Shown here: in pieces, positions 9,195 to 17,687 of the stretch | How the letters are laid out: every line of letters starts with the position of its first letter | How positions within the stretch are numbered: the first letter of the stretch is position 1 | Assembly: GCF_002008345.1 (NCBI RefSeq) | Contig: NZ_MRAE01000007.1 | Coordinates: 45,226-109,225 of the forward strand | Source: Clostridium tepidum | GTDB taxonomy: Bacteria > Bacillota > Clostridia > Clostridiales > Clostridiaceae | Length of the DNA: 64,000 nt | Reading direction: 5' to 3' | Notes under the pieces: generated by a model | Databases searched by the model: none | The model's input: the letters and a program-made list of their open reading frames with translations, nothing else | Told to the model about the DNA's origin: nothing | Translations under genes and position numbers: made by a program

Positions 9195-9636
9195 CTTTTA
9201 AAAGATATCCCACGCATCTAATTGTATATATAAATCTTTCATTATACTTATTATCAATTTTTGTTCTCAAATATCTTACATAAACATCTACCATATTAAT
9301 ATCTCCTAAATAATCAAATCCCCATACCTTATTTAATATTTTATCTCTAGTTAAAGCAATATTTTTATTTTCCATAAAAAATCTTAATAAATCAAACTCA
9401 GTTTTTGTAAGATCTATAACTTCTTTGTTATAGTGTACAATATGTTTGTCTAAATCTAATTTTAATCCTTTTATACAAATAGTATTAGAATGTTTTATAC
9501 TTACTCTTTTTCTTTTAAGTGCTACTCTTATTCTAGCTAAAAGTTCTTCTATAGCAAAAGGTTTGGTAATATAATCATCTGCTCCAGTATCTAATCCCAT
9601 TACATAATACAGTTTCTCCTTTTTTACTAACCACAA
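9187..9636 (-). pseudogene. OmpR-family response regulator lacking most of its receiver
   Basis: The remnant starts inside the receiver domain at VMGLDTGADDYITKPF, the loop holding the conserved Lys. It has an intact linker and winged-helix DNA-binding domain (TKTEFDLLRFF to IYTIRCVGYLL). About the first 80 residues of the receiver, including the acidic pocket and the phosphorylated Asp, are absent. The upstream sequence belongs to a different gene (DUF4342) in another phase, so a deletion fused the two. A TTG at 9636 formally opens the frame but has no function evident. The DNA-binding domain could only be made if translation began internally. Confidence 0.87.
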
Positions 9637-9851
9637 CTTTAGTTTTATTACCTTTTTTAATTAACATTTTAACTTTTCTTAATAATTTGCTTTTACAGTA
9701 TGAATCTTCACTAACTTTCTTATTCTTTTCAAGATATACTAAAGCTTCTATAACGTCTCCATCAAACTTTTCTAATACTTCTTTTGCCTCTTCATAACTT
9801 ACATTTGCTCTCTTTCTTAAATAAGTCTATTTGTTCTAAAGATATACTCAT
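9637..9851 (-). pseudogene. UBA/TS-N + DUF4342 protein fragment, frameshifted
   Basis: A strong GGAGGG site and ATG 9849-9851 begin MSISLEQIDLFKK. An extra base in the AAGAAAGAGAGC run near 9810 then shifts the frame. After correction it reads RANVSYEEAKEVLEKFDGDV (a UBA-like helix bundle), then the DUF4342 segment VKMLIKKGNKTKVVVSKKGE, before joining the response regulator remnant near 9630. The membrane-anchoring C-terminus normal for DUF4342 proteins is missing. DUF4342 genes often sit beside such two-component pairs in clostridia, so this looks like one operon collapsed by internal deletions. Confidence 0.8.
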
Positions 9852-10003
9852 TTTAGAATCCCTCCATTTTTATTATATATTTAAGAAAACACACATAACT
9901 AATGATTTCTTTTACTTTATGAATTTATTATATATAGTAAAAATTAGAAGGACTTTAACAAAAGATTAGAATTTCATTAGAAAAATACTTTTCATAATTT
10001 ATA

Positions 10004-10603
10004 TTATTTAATTATTCTAATACGTTCTTCTAATGGTTTATATTCTTTTTTATCTGGATTTGCAGTTGGTTTTCCAAAAGGCATTTGAGCTATAAGCTTC
10101 CAATTTGTCGGTATATCCCATTCTTTTTTTATATCTTTTTCAATAAGTTCATTATAATGTTGCAACGAAACTCCAAAACCTTCTATTTCTAATGATGTCC
10201 ATATAACTAATTGATGCATTCCACTAGCTTGTTGAGACCATATTGGGAAGTTATCCTTATATAAAGGAAATTGTTTTTGAAGATCTTTTACTACATTCAT
10301 ATCTTCAAAGTATAAAACTGTTCCATATCCATTAGCAAAAGAATTTATTTTCTCCTCAGTATTTTTAAATTTATCTTTAGATACTATTTTTCTTAAAGCT
10401 TCTTTTGTAATATTCCACAATTTATCATGTTTATCTCCTAATAGTAGTACAATTCTCGCACTTTGAGAATTAAAAGCAGATGGTGTATGTTTTACTGCAT
10501 GCTCAATAATTTCTTTAATTCTATCATCTGAAACTACCTTTTCCTTACTTATTCCATAAAATGTACGTCTTCCTTTTATTGCTTCATAAAAATCTTTTTT
10601 CAT
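10004..10603 (-). CDS. Nitroreductase family protein (YdgI/Frm2-like)
   Basis: 199-residue FMN-dependent oxidoreductase of the nitroreductase fold. It has the N-terminal FMN-phosphate motif (KGRRTFYGISKE, residues 10-21), TPSAFNSQSARIVLLLG (near 41-57), QASGMHQLVIWTSLEIEGFG in the middle and a C-terminal PFGKPTANP. The pattern fits the small-chain group containing B. subtilis YdgI and yeast Frm2/Hbn1. The start is ATG 10601-10603 because GGAGGG lies 8 bases upstream; an upstream TTG would use that site as codons. It stands alone. The natural substrate is unknown; nitro- or quinone-compound reduction with NAD(P)H is typical of the family. Confidence 0.87.
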   Translation of the reverse strand: MKKDFYEAIKGRRTFYGISKEKVVSDDRIKEIIEHAVKHTPSAFNSQSARIVLLLGDKHDKLWNITKEALRKIVSKDKFKNTEEKINSFANGYGTVLYFEDMNVVKDLQKQFPLYKDNFPIWSQQASGMHQLVIWTSLEIEGFGVSLQHYNELIEKDIKKEWDIPTNWKLIAQMPFGKPTANPDKKEYKPLEERIRIIK

Positions 10604-10993
10604 AATTAATCCCTCCAATATTATATAGAATTATATTTTGGATGCTAAAATATAAATATAACTTACATAAACTTTATACTTTTTTAATCTACAATTTATA
10701 TTGTCTAGCTTTATCATTTATAAAAAACTAAAAATTATGTCTCTTATATTCTTAATTATATTTTTTATACTAATCACTTTGCTAATCAACTTTAATTACA
10801 TTATTTCACATATCACATAATTAATCAATAATTATTTTTAATTAATTATTATTATTTTTCCTAAGTTAAAACATCATTATACTCCATGTGTTTCTTGCTA
10901 TTGTATAAGAAATAAAAAACTATCTCACAATTAAAATATACTCTATAGGATAAAAACAAAAAAATCTATCCCTTAGGATAGTTTTTTATATTG
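10604..10993. other. Intergenic with terminator
   Basis: 390 AT-rich bases. Apart from the terminator hairpin at 10961-10989, nothing specific was recognised. Confidence 0.45.
10961..10989 (-). terminator. Intrinsic terminator of the acylase gene
   Basis: Stem CTATCC/GGATAG with a four-base loop, flanked by A- and T-runs on both sides, lies directly after the stop of the minus-strand acylase gene. It can work in either direction. Confidence 0.8.
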
Positions 10994-11983
10994 CTAATTT
11001 ATATTATTAATTGATTCCACTTTATTACTTGGAAACTCCTTCATATAGAGCACATCTAAATCTTCATTAAATAAATGAACAGCTGAAATTTGAGAATTTT
11101 CATAAGTACGATAATAATATGTAGCTGATTCACTACACATTACAGAAGTATATAATGTATAATCACAAGAATTATCAGCTTTTAAAACTGTTCCTTTAGG
11201 GATTTCACAATTAGATAATATATGAAATATACCATTTACTCCTTCAATTTCATTATTAATATCCACAATATTATTCTTTAAATACACTGCTCTAACAAAA
11301 CGAGAGGGTGGAGTAAAATCTCCTGGTAATCCAAAAGTTCCAGATCCTTGACTAAAAGCAGACAATTCTAAGTCATTCCATATAACATTATCAAATTGTT
11401 TAGCTCTAACTCCAATATATTGGCGTAAATTGCTTAAATGCCATTCAAAATTAGGGCTATTTGTCATAACACCAACTGGATTTTCAAATACTTCTAATCC
11501 TCTATGTGTCCTTTCTATTACTATACTTTTTCCAGATTTATCAGATAAAATCCAATGCAATGGTGGGGCAAAATTTAATATAGATAATACTTTATTAATA
11601 ATAACTACATTTTCCAATGATTTTTTTACTTCCTCTAAATTTTTAAATTGAGATAATGTCCATAATACAAAATCGTAACAAGCTACATTTTCTTTGTTTT
11701 CAATATTTTCCTCCTCATACTTTGCAAATCCAGGAAAATAAAGAGTAGCACAAGTTAACCCTTTTTCATTTACACCATCAGCAAAAACAGGATGATTGTC
11801 TGTTAATATAGACATACCAATAAAAGCATATTTTGAAATTTTAACATTTTTATCCGTTACATTAATCCATTTAAAATTTCTAGGAATTATACGAACAGAT
11901 TCATTAAATTCTACTGAAAAATCCATTGTGCGTCCAAATAAATTTTTGCCATCTTTTGTTTTTAAAGCTACACTAGTACACAT
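10994..11983 (-). CDS. Choloylglycine hydrolase / penicillin V acylase family Ntn-hydrolase
   Basis: 329-residue cytoplasmic N-terminal-nucleophile amidase. Met1 is removed to expose Cys2 as nucleophile. Arg18 and Asp21 (GRTMD), the TNSPNFEWH segment and the PSRFVRA arginine are in place. It aligns without gaps to C. perfringens bile salt hydrolase over the first 85 residues. At position 82 it has Tyr (TLYFP), as in penicillin V acylases, where bile salt hydrolases have Asn. Penicillin V or N-acyl amide cleavage is therefore as likely as bile salt deconjugation. No transporter for conjugated bile acids is adjacent. Its own terminator follows. Confidence 0.88.
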   Translation of the reverse strand: MCTSVALKTKDGKNLFGRTMDFSVEFNESVRIIPRNFKWINVTDKNVKISKYAFIGMSILTDNHPVFADGVNEKGLTCATLYFPGFAKYEEENIENKENVACYDFVLWTLSQFKNLEEVKKSLENVVIINKVLSILNFAPPLHWILSDKSGKSIVIERTHRGLEVFENPVGVMTNSPNFEWHLSNLRQYIGVRAKQFDNVIWNDLELSAFSQGSGTFGLPGDFTPPSRFVRAVYLKNNIVDINNEIEGVNGIFHILSNCEIPKGTVLKADNSCDYTLYTSVMCSESATYYYRTYENSQISAVHLFNEDLDVLYMKEFPSNKVESINNIN

Positions 11984-12342
11984 AAATTAAACACGTCCTT
12001 TTTTAACACTGATATATTGTCAACATATTATTTAATCTTTATAAAAAGTATTCAACAATTACTCACTTAAATATTATTTTTTCAATAAATATAATATTTA
12101 TTCTTATATTTTAAAAAAATATATTTTGATACTATTAACATAAATTTATATTTAAATTTCAAAAATATATTAAATAAAGATATTTTATTTTACAATAAAA
12201 ATTATATAATAATAAATAGCTCTATGAATTTTTCAATATATTATAATTATAAAATACAAAAATTTATAGAAATAAAGAAACCTATCTCAAAATAAAAGTT
12301 ATTTTGAGATAGGTTTCTTTATTTAGGTTTACTTTGGAAATA
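11984..12342. other. Intergenic upstream of the acylase gene
   Basis: 359 bases of very AT-rich sequence with the strong terminator at 12270-12324. The remainder presumably carries the acylase promoter, but no clear -35/-10 pair stands out. Confidence 0.4.
12270..12324. terminator. Bidirectional terminator, 26-bp perfect stem
   Basis: A perfect 26-base inverted repeat around a three-base loop (12296-12298), with the core CCTATCTCAAAATAA and its complement. A/T tracts at both ends give a T-run on either strand. It follows the stop of the minus-strand GNAT gene and lies 286 bases upstream of the acylase start, insulating the two. Confidence 0.88.
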
Positions 12343-12936
12343 TTAAACCATTTTAACCATTCTATATAAATATTGTGAACAATACTTTTCCTTTTTTTCA
12401 AATTTATAATCTAATTTTTCATAGAACTTTCTTACATTCTTATCCTTAGCCAATAACGAACATCCTTTATATCCTTCTTTTTTAGCAATTTTTTCGGCTA
12501 ATTTCATTAACTCTTTTCCTATTCCAAAACCTCTAACTTCTTTATTAGTGGCTAAGTTAGCTATATAAAGTTCTCTTTTTCCACCTTCTTCTAAGCTCAT
12601 TCCTTGTATAAAATCTTTTATAAATTTAATTTTTCCTTTAATTCCTTTAATCATAAAAAGCAACTTTAAACTAGTTTTAGTATCTAATTGTGCTATTTCT
12701 TCACTATCTAAAAGAATTATAGCTCCACAAATTTTACTGTTTAGTTCTGCTACCTTAATATTTAAATAAGAATATCTAGACTTATCACTTAATACTAATA
12801 ACTTAATCCTATTTAAAATTTCCTCTTTAGTGCCCTGGCCCCAAATACGCTCTGGAAGATCCTCTGTATCATATATGAGACCAGAGATAATGGGGGCGTC
12901 CTCCTCCACTGCATCTCTTAATATCAAGTTTTTCAT
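12343..12936 (-). CDS. GNAT-family N-acetyltransferase
   Basis: 197 residues. The acetyl-CoA-binding signature is VRGFGIGKELMKLAEKIAKKEG (near residues 133-154), preceded by the beta-4 strand ELYIANLATNKE. The C-terminal part SLLAKDKNVRKFYEKLDYKFEKKEKY is the usual GNAT motif B. A larger insert between the N-terminal strands and motif A (residues 75-120) marks a subgroup with longer central helices. Substrate unknown; it may act on a small molecule or a protein amine. An AGAGGG ribosome site precedes ATG 12934-12936. It is followed by a strong terminator and appears monocistronic. Confidence 0.85.
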   Translation of the reverse strand: MKNLILRDAVEEDAPIISGLIYDTEDLPERIWGQGTKEEILNRIKLLVLSDKSRYSYLNIKVAELNSKICGAIILLDSEEIAQLDTKTSLKLLFMIKGIKGKIKFIKDFIQGMSLEEGGKRELYIANLATNKEVRGFGIGKELMKLAEKIAKKEGYKGCSLLAKDKNVRKFYEKLDYKFEKKEKYCSQYLYRMVKMV

Positions 12937-13484
12937 AATTATCCCTCTTTCATAAAATTTTCAATTTAATATTATAATTATATTATATAAAAATTTAATT
13001 TATTAATTAAGACCGTAAAGGCATAGATTAATAGTACTATTGTACTATTATTAGATTTTTACTAATTTATACAATTATTAGATTAGTACTTATTTGCATA
13101 ATCACCTTCAATATATTGCATTTATAGATTATAATAAGTCGTTAAATATGTTTAAATTAAACCATACTAGATAAACATTAAATAAATTTAATATTCAAAA
13201 AAATATGTAATACCAAAAAAGATTACCTATTTATTATAAAATACATGATTATGATAATAATTATTATATCTATTTTTTTAATAATCATTGTATAAATTAA
13301 TATTATTTAATACTATTTTTTCTTTAACAAAAATTCTTTTAATTTGGTTATATTTTACTATTAATATAAATTATTCCCTAAAAATATATAAAATTTATAT
13401 AAAATTTGTATAAATTCATTGAAAAAACAATGGAATATGTTATATATTATATATGGTAACTATAGTTTAGGAGGCATCTTTTTA
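12937..13484. other. Divergent promoter region with palindrome
   Basis: About 550 bases between the divergent GNAT and L,D-transpeptidase genes. A perfect 9-base inverted repeat with a four-base loop (TAATAGTAC, TATT, GTACTATTA) at 13029-13050 is followed by two TTAGAT-containing repeats. It could be an operator for the GNAT gene; this is inference. The rest is AT-rich and featureless. Confidence 0.5.
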
Positions 13485-14870
13485 ATGAGTAGAAGAAGAA
13501 CTAAAAGTAAAAATCATATTAGACCTAGAGTTATAGGTTTATTAAGCATACTTATAATCTACCTATGTATGGTATTATACTTTAAAAATCATTTTTATTT
13601 TAGAACAACCATAAATGGTGTTAAAGCTTCAGGTAAAACTGTAGAAGAAGTTAACAAAGAAATGGAAAGTGAGGTGAAAAATTACATATTACAATTAAAG
13701 GGCAGAGATGGCTCTAAAGAAAAGATTTCGGCAAAGGACTTTAATCTTAAATATAATACTAATAATGAAATCCAAAAGTTAAAAGATGCTGAAAATCCTT
13801 TTAATATATTTAAAGCCATTTTTATAAAAAAAGATATAAAAATACCTAGGACTATTTCTTATGATGAAAAACTATTGAAACAGCATATTAATAAAATGGT
13901 TTTCTTTGATGAAAGTAAAATAACTAATCCTAAAAATGCTAGTTTAAGTTTTACAGGAAAAGAATATACAATTGTGTCAGAGGTTATGGGAAATAAGGTT
14001 AACAAAGATAACCTTACTAAAGAAATAAAAAATGCAATAGTTACTAATAAAGAAATTATAAATTTAGAAAAAAGTAATTGTTATGAAAATCCAAAATACA
14101 CTTCAAAATCTAAAGAAGTTATTGAAGCTAAAAATACTATGGATAAATATTTGCAAGCAGTAATAACTTATGATATTAGGGGAAATAAAGAAGTAGTAAA
14201 TGCTTCTAAAATAAATAAATGGCTTAAAACAGACGAAAATTTTAAACCCTATGTAGACAAAGAAAAGGTACGAGCTTACATAGAGAACTTAGCCTACACT
14301 TACAATACAGTAGGCATAACAAGAAATTTTGTTACTGCATCAGGACAAAATATAAAAGTAAGTGGAGGTAGTTACGGTTGGGCCATTAATAAGTCTAAAG
14401 AAACGGAAAATTTAGTACAAGCTATAACTGAAGGTAAAACTATAAATAAGAAACCTAGCTATACTCAAACCACACCTTACACTGGTGCTGATGACATAGG
14501 AAATACTTATGTAGAAATCGACCTAACAAAGCAACATTTATGGTTTTATAAAAATGGTAATGTTATTGCTGATGGAAATATTGTTACTGGCAATGAAAGT
14601 TTAAATTATTCAACTCCTGAAGGAGTTTATAAATTAGAATACAAAGAGAAAAATTCTGTATTAAGAGGAGAAAATTACGCCGCTCCTGTTGATTTTTGGA
14701 TGCCATTCAATGGTGGTATTGGTATGCATGATGCATCCTGGAGAAAAGAATTTGGAGGAACTATTTATAAAAATGCTGGTTCTCATGGATGTGTAAATTG
14801 TCCACCAGCTTTAGCTCAAATTATATTTGAAAACATAGAACCAGGAACTCCAATTATTTGTCATAAATAA
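13485..14870 (+). CDS. L,D-transpeptidase (YkuD) with PG-binding domain
   Basis: 461-residue membrane-anchored cell-wall enzyme. A basic start (MSRRRTKSK) leads to one transmembrane helix, IGLLSILIIYLCMVLYF (about residues 21-37). Then come ~270 residues resembling the peptidoglycan-binding_4 repeat (TINGVKASGKTVEEV). The C-terminal YkuD catalytic domain begins at YVEIDLTKQHLWFYKNG and ends with SHGCVNCPP, where His and Cys are the catalytic pair. It makes 3-3 crosslinks in peptidoglycan. The start is ATG 13485, since AGGAGG precedes it; a TTG at 13419 lacks a ribosome site. A terminator follows, so it is monocistronic. Confidence 0.92.
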   Translation: MSRRRTKSKNHIRPRVIGLLSILIIYLCMVLYFKNHFYFRTTINGVKASGKTVEEVNKEMESEVKNYILQLKGRDGSKEKISAKDFNLKYNTNNEIQKLKDAENPFNIFKAIFIKKDIKIPRTISYDEKLLKQHINKMVFFDESKITNPKNASLSFTGKEYTIVSEVMGNKVNKDNLTKEIKNAIVTNKEIINLEKSNCYENPKYTSKSKEVIEAKNTMDKYLQAVITYDIRGNKEVVNASKINKWLKTDENFKPYVDKEKVRAYIENLAYTYNTVGITRNFVTASGQNIKVSGGSYGWAINKSKETENLVQAITEGKTINKKPSYTQTTPYTGADDIGNTYVEIDLTKQHLWFYKNGNVIADGNIVTGNESLNYSTPEGVYKLEYKEKNSVLRGENYAAPVDFWMPFNGGIGMHDASWRKEFGGTIYKNAGSHGCVNCPPALAQIIFENIEPGTPIICHK

Positions 14871-14884
14871 TAATTATTTTATCT

Positions 14885-14933
14885 AAAAAAACTGTACTTT
14901 TTATATATTCAATATAAAGAGTACAGTTTTTTA
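14885..14933 (+). terminator. Intrinsic terminator after the L,D-transpeptidase gene
   Basis: A stem with AAAAAACTGTACT paired to AGTACAGTTTTTT around an A/T-rich loop, ending in T6, 15 bases after the stop codon. Confidence 0.85.
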
Positions 14934-15161
14934 ATATTTGACTAAAAATATGTTTTTGAAAATAATATCTAAAAGAATAATCTAAAAGAATAATTTAAAA
15001 TGAAAATATTTTTATATAATAATTTATTAAATGATTTTATGTAAAAATCCATTTATCACCTGTATACAAACTTTATAAATAACATATTCTAAATTTACAT
15101 TAATTAATTTTTGATTAAAAATTTAAGTTACTTAAAAGTACTATAAAAGAGGTGATAAAAT

Positions 15162-16163
15162 TTGAAAAAACACATTAAATTAAATGTATCTATTTTATTA
15201 ATATTAGTAAGTATATTTTCCTTTTTTACACTAAAAAATAAAACTTTTTCAGCTACTGATGATAATGGTGTACATCTTGTTTTAGATTCACAAAACGAAG
15301 ATGAAATCCCAAAAAAATTTCGTAAATCTACTGATTTATCTAATGTTAAAAAAGATAAAAATATAAATCTTACTGGTTTAGATAAATTAAATATATCTGG
15401 CAGCAAACAATTTTCTGAGCAAAACTTACCTCTTGTAATATCTAATATAAAAACTTCACTACCTATAACAGTTGTTGACATTAGACAAGAATCTCACGGA
15501 TTTATTAATGGAATGCCTGTTAGTTGGGCTAATAAAAAGAATAATGCTAATGTAGGTCTAACAAAAGATGAAGTTTTAAAAGATGAAAATAATAAATTAA
15601 ATAGCATTAAATTAAATTCACCTATTAGTTTTTATAATCACCCTAATAAAACTATAATTCCAACAAAAGTAGAAAATGAAGAAAAGCTTGTTAAGCATAG
15701 TTCTTTATCCTATATTCGTGTACCAGTTACAGATACAAAACTGCCTACAGATGATATGGTTGATTACTTTGTTGATGTTATAAAATCCAACCCTAGAGAC
15801 ATCTGGTATCATTTTCACTGTAAACAAGGTATAGGAAGGACTACTACCTTCATGATTATGTATGATATGATGAGAAATGGAAAAGAAGTTTCTGCTGATG
15901 ATATTATAAAAAGACAATTATTATTAGCAGACTTTGATGAAAAACATATGAAATCCTTCTATAATAATGAAAGACATGATTTTCTACAAAACTTTCATAA
16001 ATATGTTAAAGAAAATGGATATAATTTTGATGTAAAATGGAGTGACTGGAAACAAACTCTTAACACTAAAAGCAATAGTTATCATACTATTGCTTTTTCT
16101 AATAAAAACTCTCATATTTATATGAAAAATTTGCTAAAAGTAATATCCTTAAATAAAATATAA
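15162..16163 (+). CDS. Secreted PTP-like phytase (myo-inositol phosphatase)
   Basis: 333 residues. A Sec signal peptide (basic MKKHIKLN, hydrophobic VSILLILVSIFSFFTL) is cut near FSA. The catalytic P-loop is HCKQGIGRT, with Cys220 and Arg226 of the HCX5R signature; the conserved GIGRTTTF tail is typical of Selenomonas-type PTP-like phytases. Asp191 in VPVTDTKLP is the likely general acid, and VVDIRQESHGFING (104-117) matches the family's N-terminal lobe. It should remove phosphates from inositol polyphosphates, or possibly phosphotyrosine, outside the cell. The start is TTG 15162, fixed by GAGGTGATAAAA just upstream. A palindromic repeat overlaps the stop codon. Confidence 0.87.
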   Translation: MKKHIKLNVSILLILVSIFSFFTLKNKTFSATDDNGVHLVLDSQNEDEIPKKFRKSTDLSNVKKDKNINLTGLDKLNISGSKQFSEQNLPLVISNIKTSLPITVVDIRQESHGFINGMPVSWANKKNNANVGLTKDEVLKDENNKLNSIKLNSPISFYNHPNKTIIPTKVENEEKLVKHSSLSYIRVPVTDTKLPTDDMVDYFVDVIKSNPRDIWYHFHCKQGIGRTTTFMIMYDMMRNGKEVSADDIIKRQLLLADFDEKHMKSFYNNERHDFLQNFHKYVKENGYNFDVKWSDWKQTLNTKSNSYHTIAFSNKNSHIYMKNLLKVISLNKI

Positions 16164-16226
16164 TCTGTGTATCTCCCATTTTTATAAGAATTACCATATC
16201 ATTTTTATGGAGTTTACACAGATTAT
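16160..16226. repeat. 67-bp palindromic repeat (copy E1)
   Basis: The reverse complement of this element matches 31080-31146 at about 55 of 67 positions without gaps. Ends are the inverted pair ATAATCTGT/ACAGATTAT. It overlaps the phytase stop codon and sits between convergent genes. There is no T-run, so it is not a standard terminator. Confidence 0.8.
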
Positions 16227-16304
16227 TTATAATATCATTTAACAGAAAAAATTTTTTCTTTAAAAGTAAAACTAATATTTTTATACTTAAGAAAACTTAA
16301 TAAA

Positions 16305-17687
16305 TTACTTACTTAAATATTCATCTATAGCATTAGCAGCTTGCTTTCCTGCTCCCATAGCAAGTATTACAGTAGCAGCACCTGTTACTGCATCTCCTCC
16401 TGCATATACTCCTTCTCTTGTAGTTAAACCTGTTCCCTCTTCTGCTACTATACATTTACGTTTATTGGTTTCTAATCCTTTTGTAGTAGAAGATATTAAT
16501 GGGTTTGGAGAAGTTCCTAAAGACATTATTACTGTATCTACATCCATCACAAATTCTGAACCTTTTATTTCTATTGGTCTTCTTCTTCCAGATTCATCTG
16601 GTTCTCCTAATTCCATCTTTACACATTTCATTCCTTTAACCCAGCCTTTTTCATCCTCTAATATTTCTACTGGATTAGTTAAAAGATTGAATATTATTCC
16701 TTCTTCCTTTGCATGGTGTACTTCTTCTACCCTTGCTGGAAGTTCTTCTTCTGATCTTCTATATACTACATGAACTTCTGCTCCAAGTCTTAAAGCTGTT
16801 CTTGCAGCATCCATAGCTACATTTCCACCACCTACTACGGCAACTTTTTGTCCTACTTTTATAGGTGTATCGTATTCATCTTTAAAAGCTTTCATTAAAT
16901 TATTTCTAGTTAAAAATTCATTTGCTGAGAATACTCCATTTGCATTTTCTCCTGGTATTCCCATAAATCTTGGAAGTCCTGCTCCTGATCCTATAAATAT
17001 TGCATCAAATTTTTCTTCTTCTATAAGTTCATCTATAGTTACTGTTCTTCCTACGATTACATTTGTTTCTATTTTAACACCTAATTTTTTAACATTTTCT
17101 ATTTCATGTTTTACCACAGTTTCTTTTGGTAATCTGAATTCTGGTATTCCATATACTAAAACCCCACCTGGTTCATGAAGAGCTTCAAATATAGTAACAT
17201 CATATCCTTTTTTAGCTAAATCACCTGCACAAGTAAGCCCTGCTGGACCACTTCCTATTACCGCTACCTTTTTATTTTTACTCTTTTCTCTTTCTGATAA
17301 GTCTACATTATGTTCTCTTGACCAATCTGCAACAAATCTTTCAAGTTTTCCTATAGAAACTGGATCCCCTTTTATACCAAGTACACATTTCCCTTCACAT
17401 TGGTTTTCTTGAGGACAGACTCTTCCACAAACTGCTGGTAGTGCACTATATTTTGCTATAGTTTTTGCAGCTTTTTCAAACTCTCTATTTTTTACATGTT
17501 GTATAAAGTCTGGTATTCCTATTGAAACTGGACATTTTGTTACGCACATTGGTTTTTTACAATTTAAACATCTACTAGCTTCTTTAACAGCCTCTTCTTC
17601 ATTGTATCCTAAGCAAACTTCTTCAAAATTAGTAGCTCTTATCTTTGGATCTTGTTCTCTAACTGGTACCTTTTTCATTCTATCCAT
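16305..17687 (-). CDS. nfnB: NADH-dependent ferredoxin:NADP+ oxidoreductase, large subunit (GltA-like)
   Basis: 460-residue flavoprotein related to the glutamate synthase small chain. N-terminal cysteines for two [4Fe-4S] clusters occur in CLNCKKPMCVTKCP and CGRVCPQENQCEGKC. The FAD site is VIGSGPAGLTCAGDLAKKGY and the NADPH site VVGGGNVAMDAARTALRLG. Paired with the next gene upstream it forms electron-bifurcating NfnAB, which couples NADPH, NAD+ and ferredoxin. The start is ATG 17687, which overlaps the nfnA stop (TAATG) and follows a GGGGGAGA ribosome site; a frame extending further upstream only re-reads nfnA. No large glutamate synthase subunit is present, which supports Nfn rather than GOGAT. 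Confidence 0.9.
   Translation of the reverse strand: MDRMKKVPVREQDPKIRATNFEEVCLGYNEEEAVKEASRCLNCKKPMCVTKCPVSIGIPDFIQHVKNREFEKAAKTIAKYSALPAVCGRVCPQENQCEGKCVLGIKGDPVSIGKLERFVADWSREHNVDLSEREKSKNKKVAVIGSGPAGLTCAGDLAKKGYDVTIFEALHEPGGVLVYGIPEFRLPKETVVKHEIENVKKLGVKIETNVIVGRTVTIDELIEEEKFDAIFIGSGAGLPRFMGIPGENANGVFSANEFLTRNNLMKAFKDEYDTPIKVGQKVAVVGGGNVAMDAARTALRLGAEVHVVYRRSEEELPARVEEVHHAKEEGIIFNLLTNPVEILEDEKGWVKGMKCVKMELGEPDESGRRRPIEIKGSEFVMDVDTVIMSLGTSPNPLISSTTKGLETNKRKCIVAEEGTGLTTREGVYAGGDAVTGAATVILAMGAGKQAANAIDEYLSK

Noticed and set aside
16305..17687. Glutamate synthase small subunit
   Set aside because: No large subunit is present and the gene is fused translationally to nfnA; NfnB fits better.
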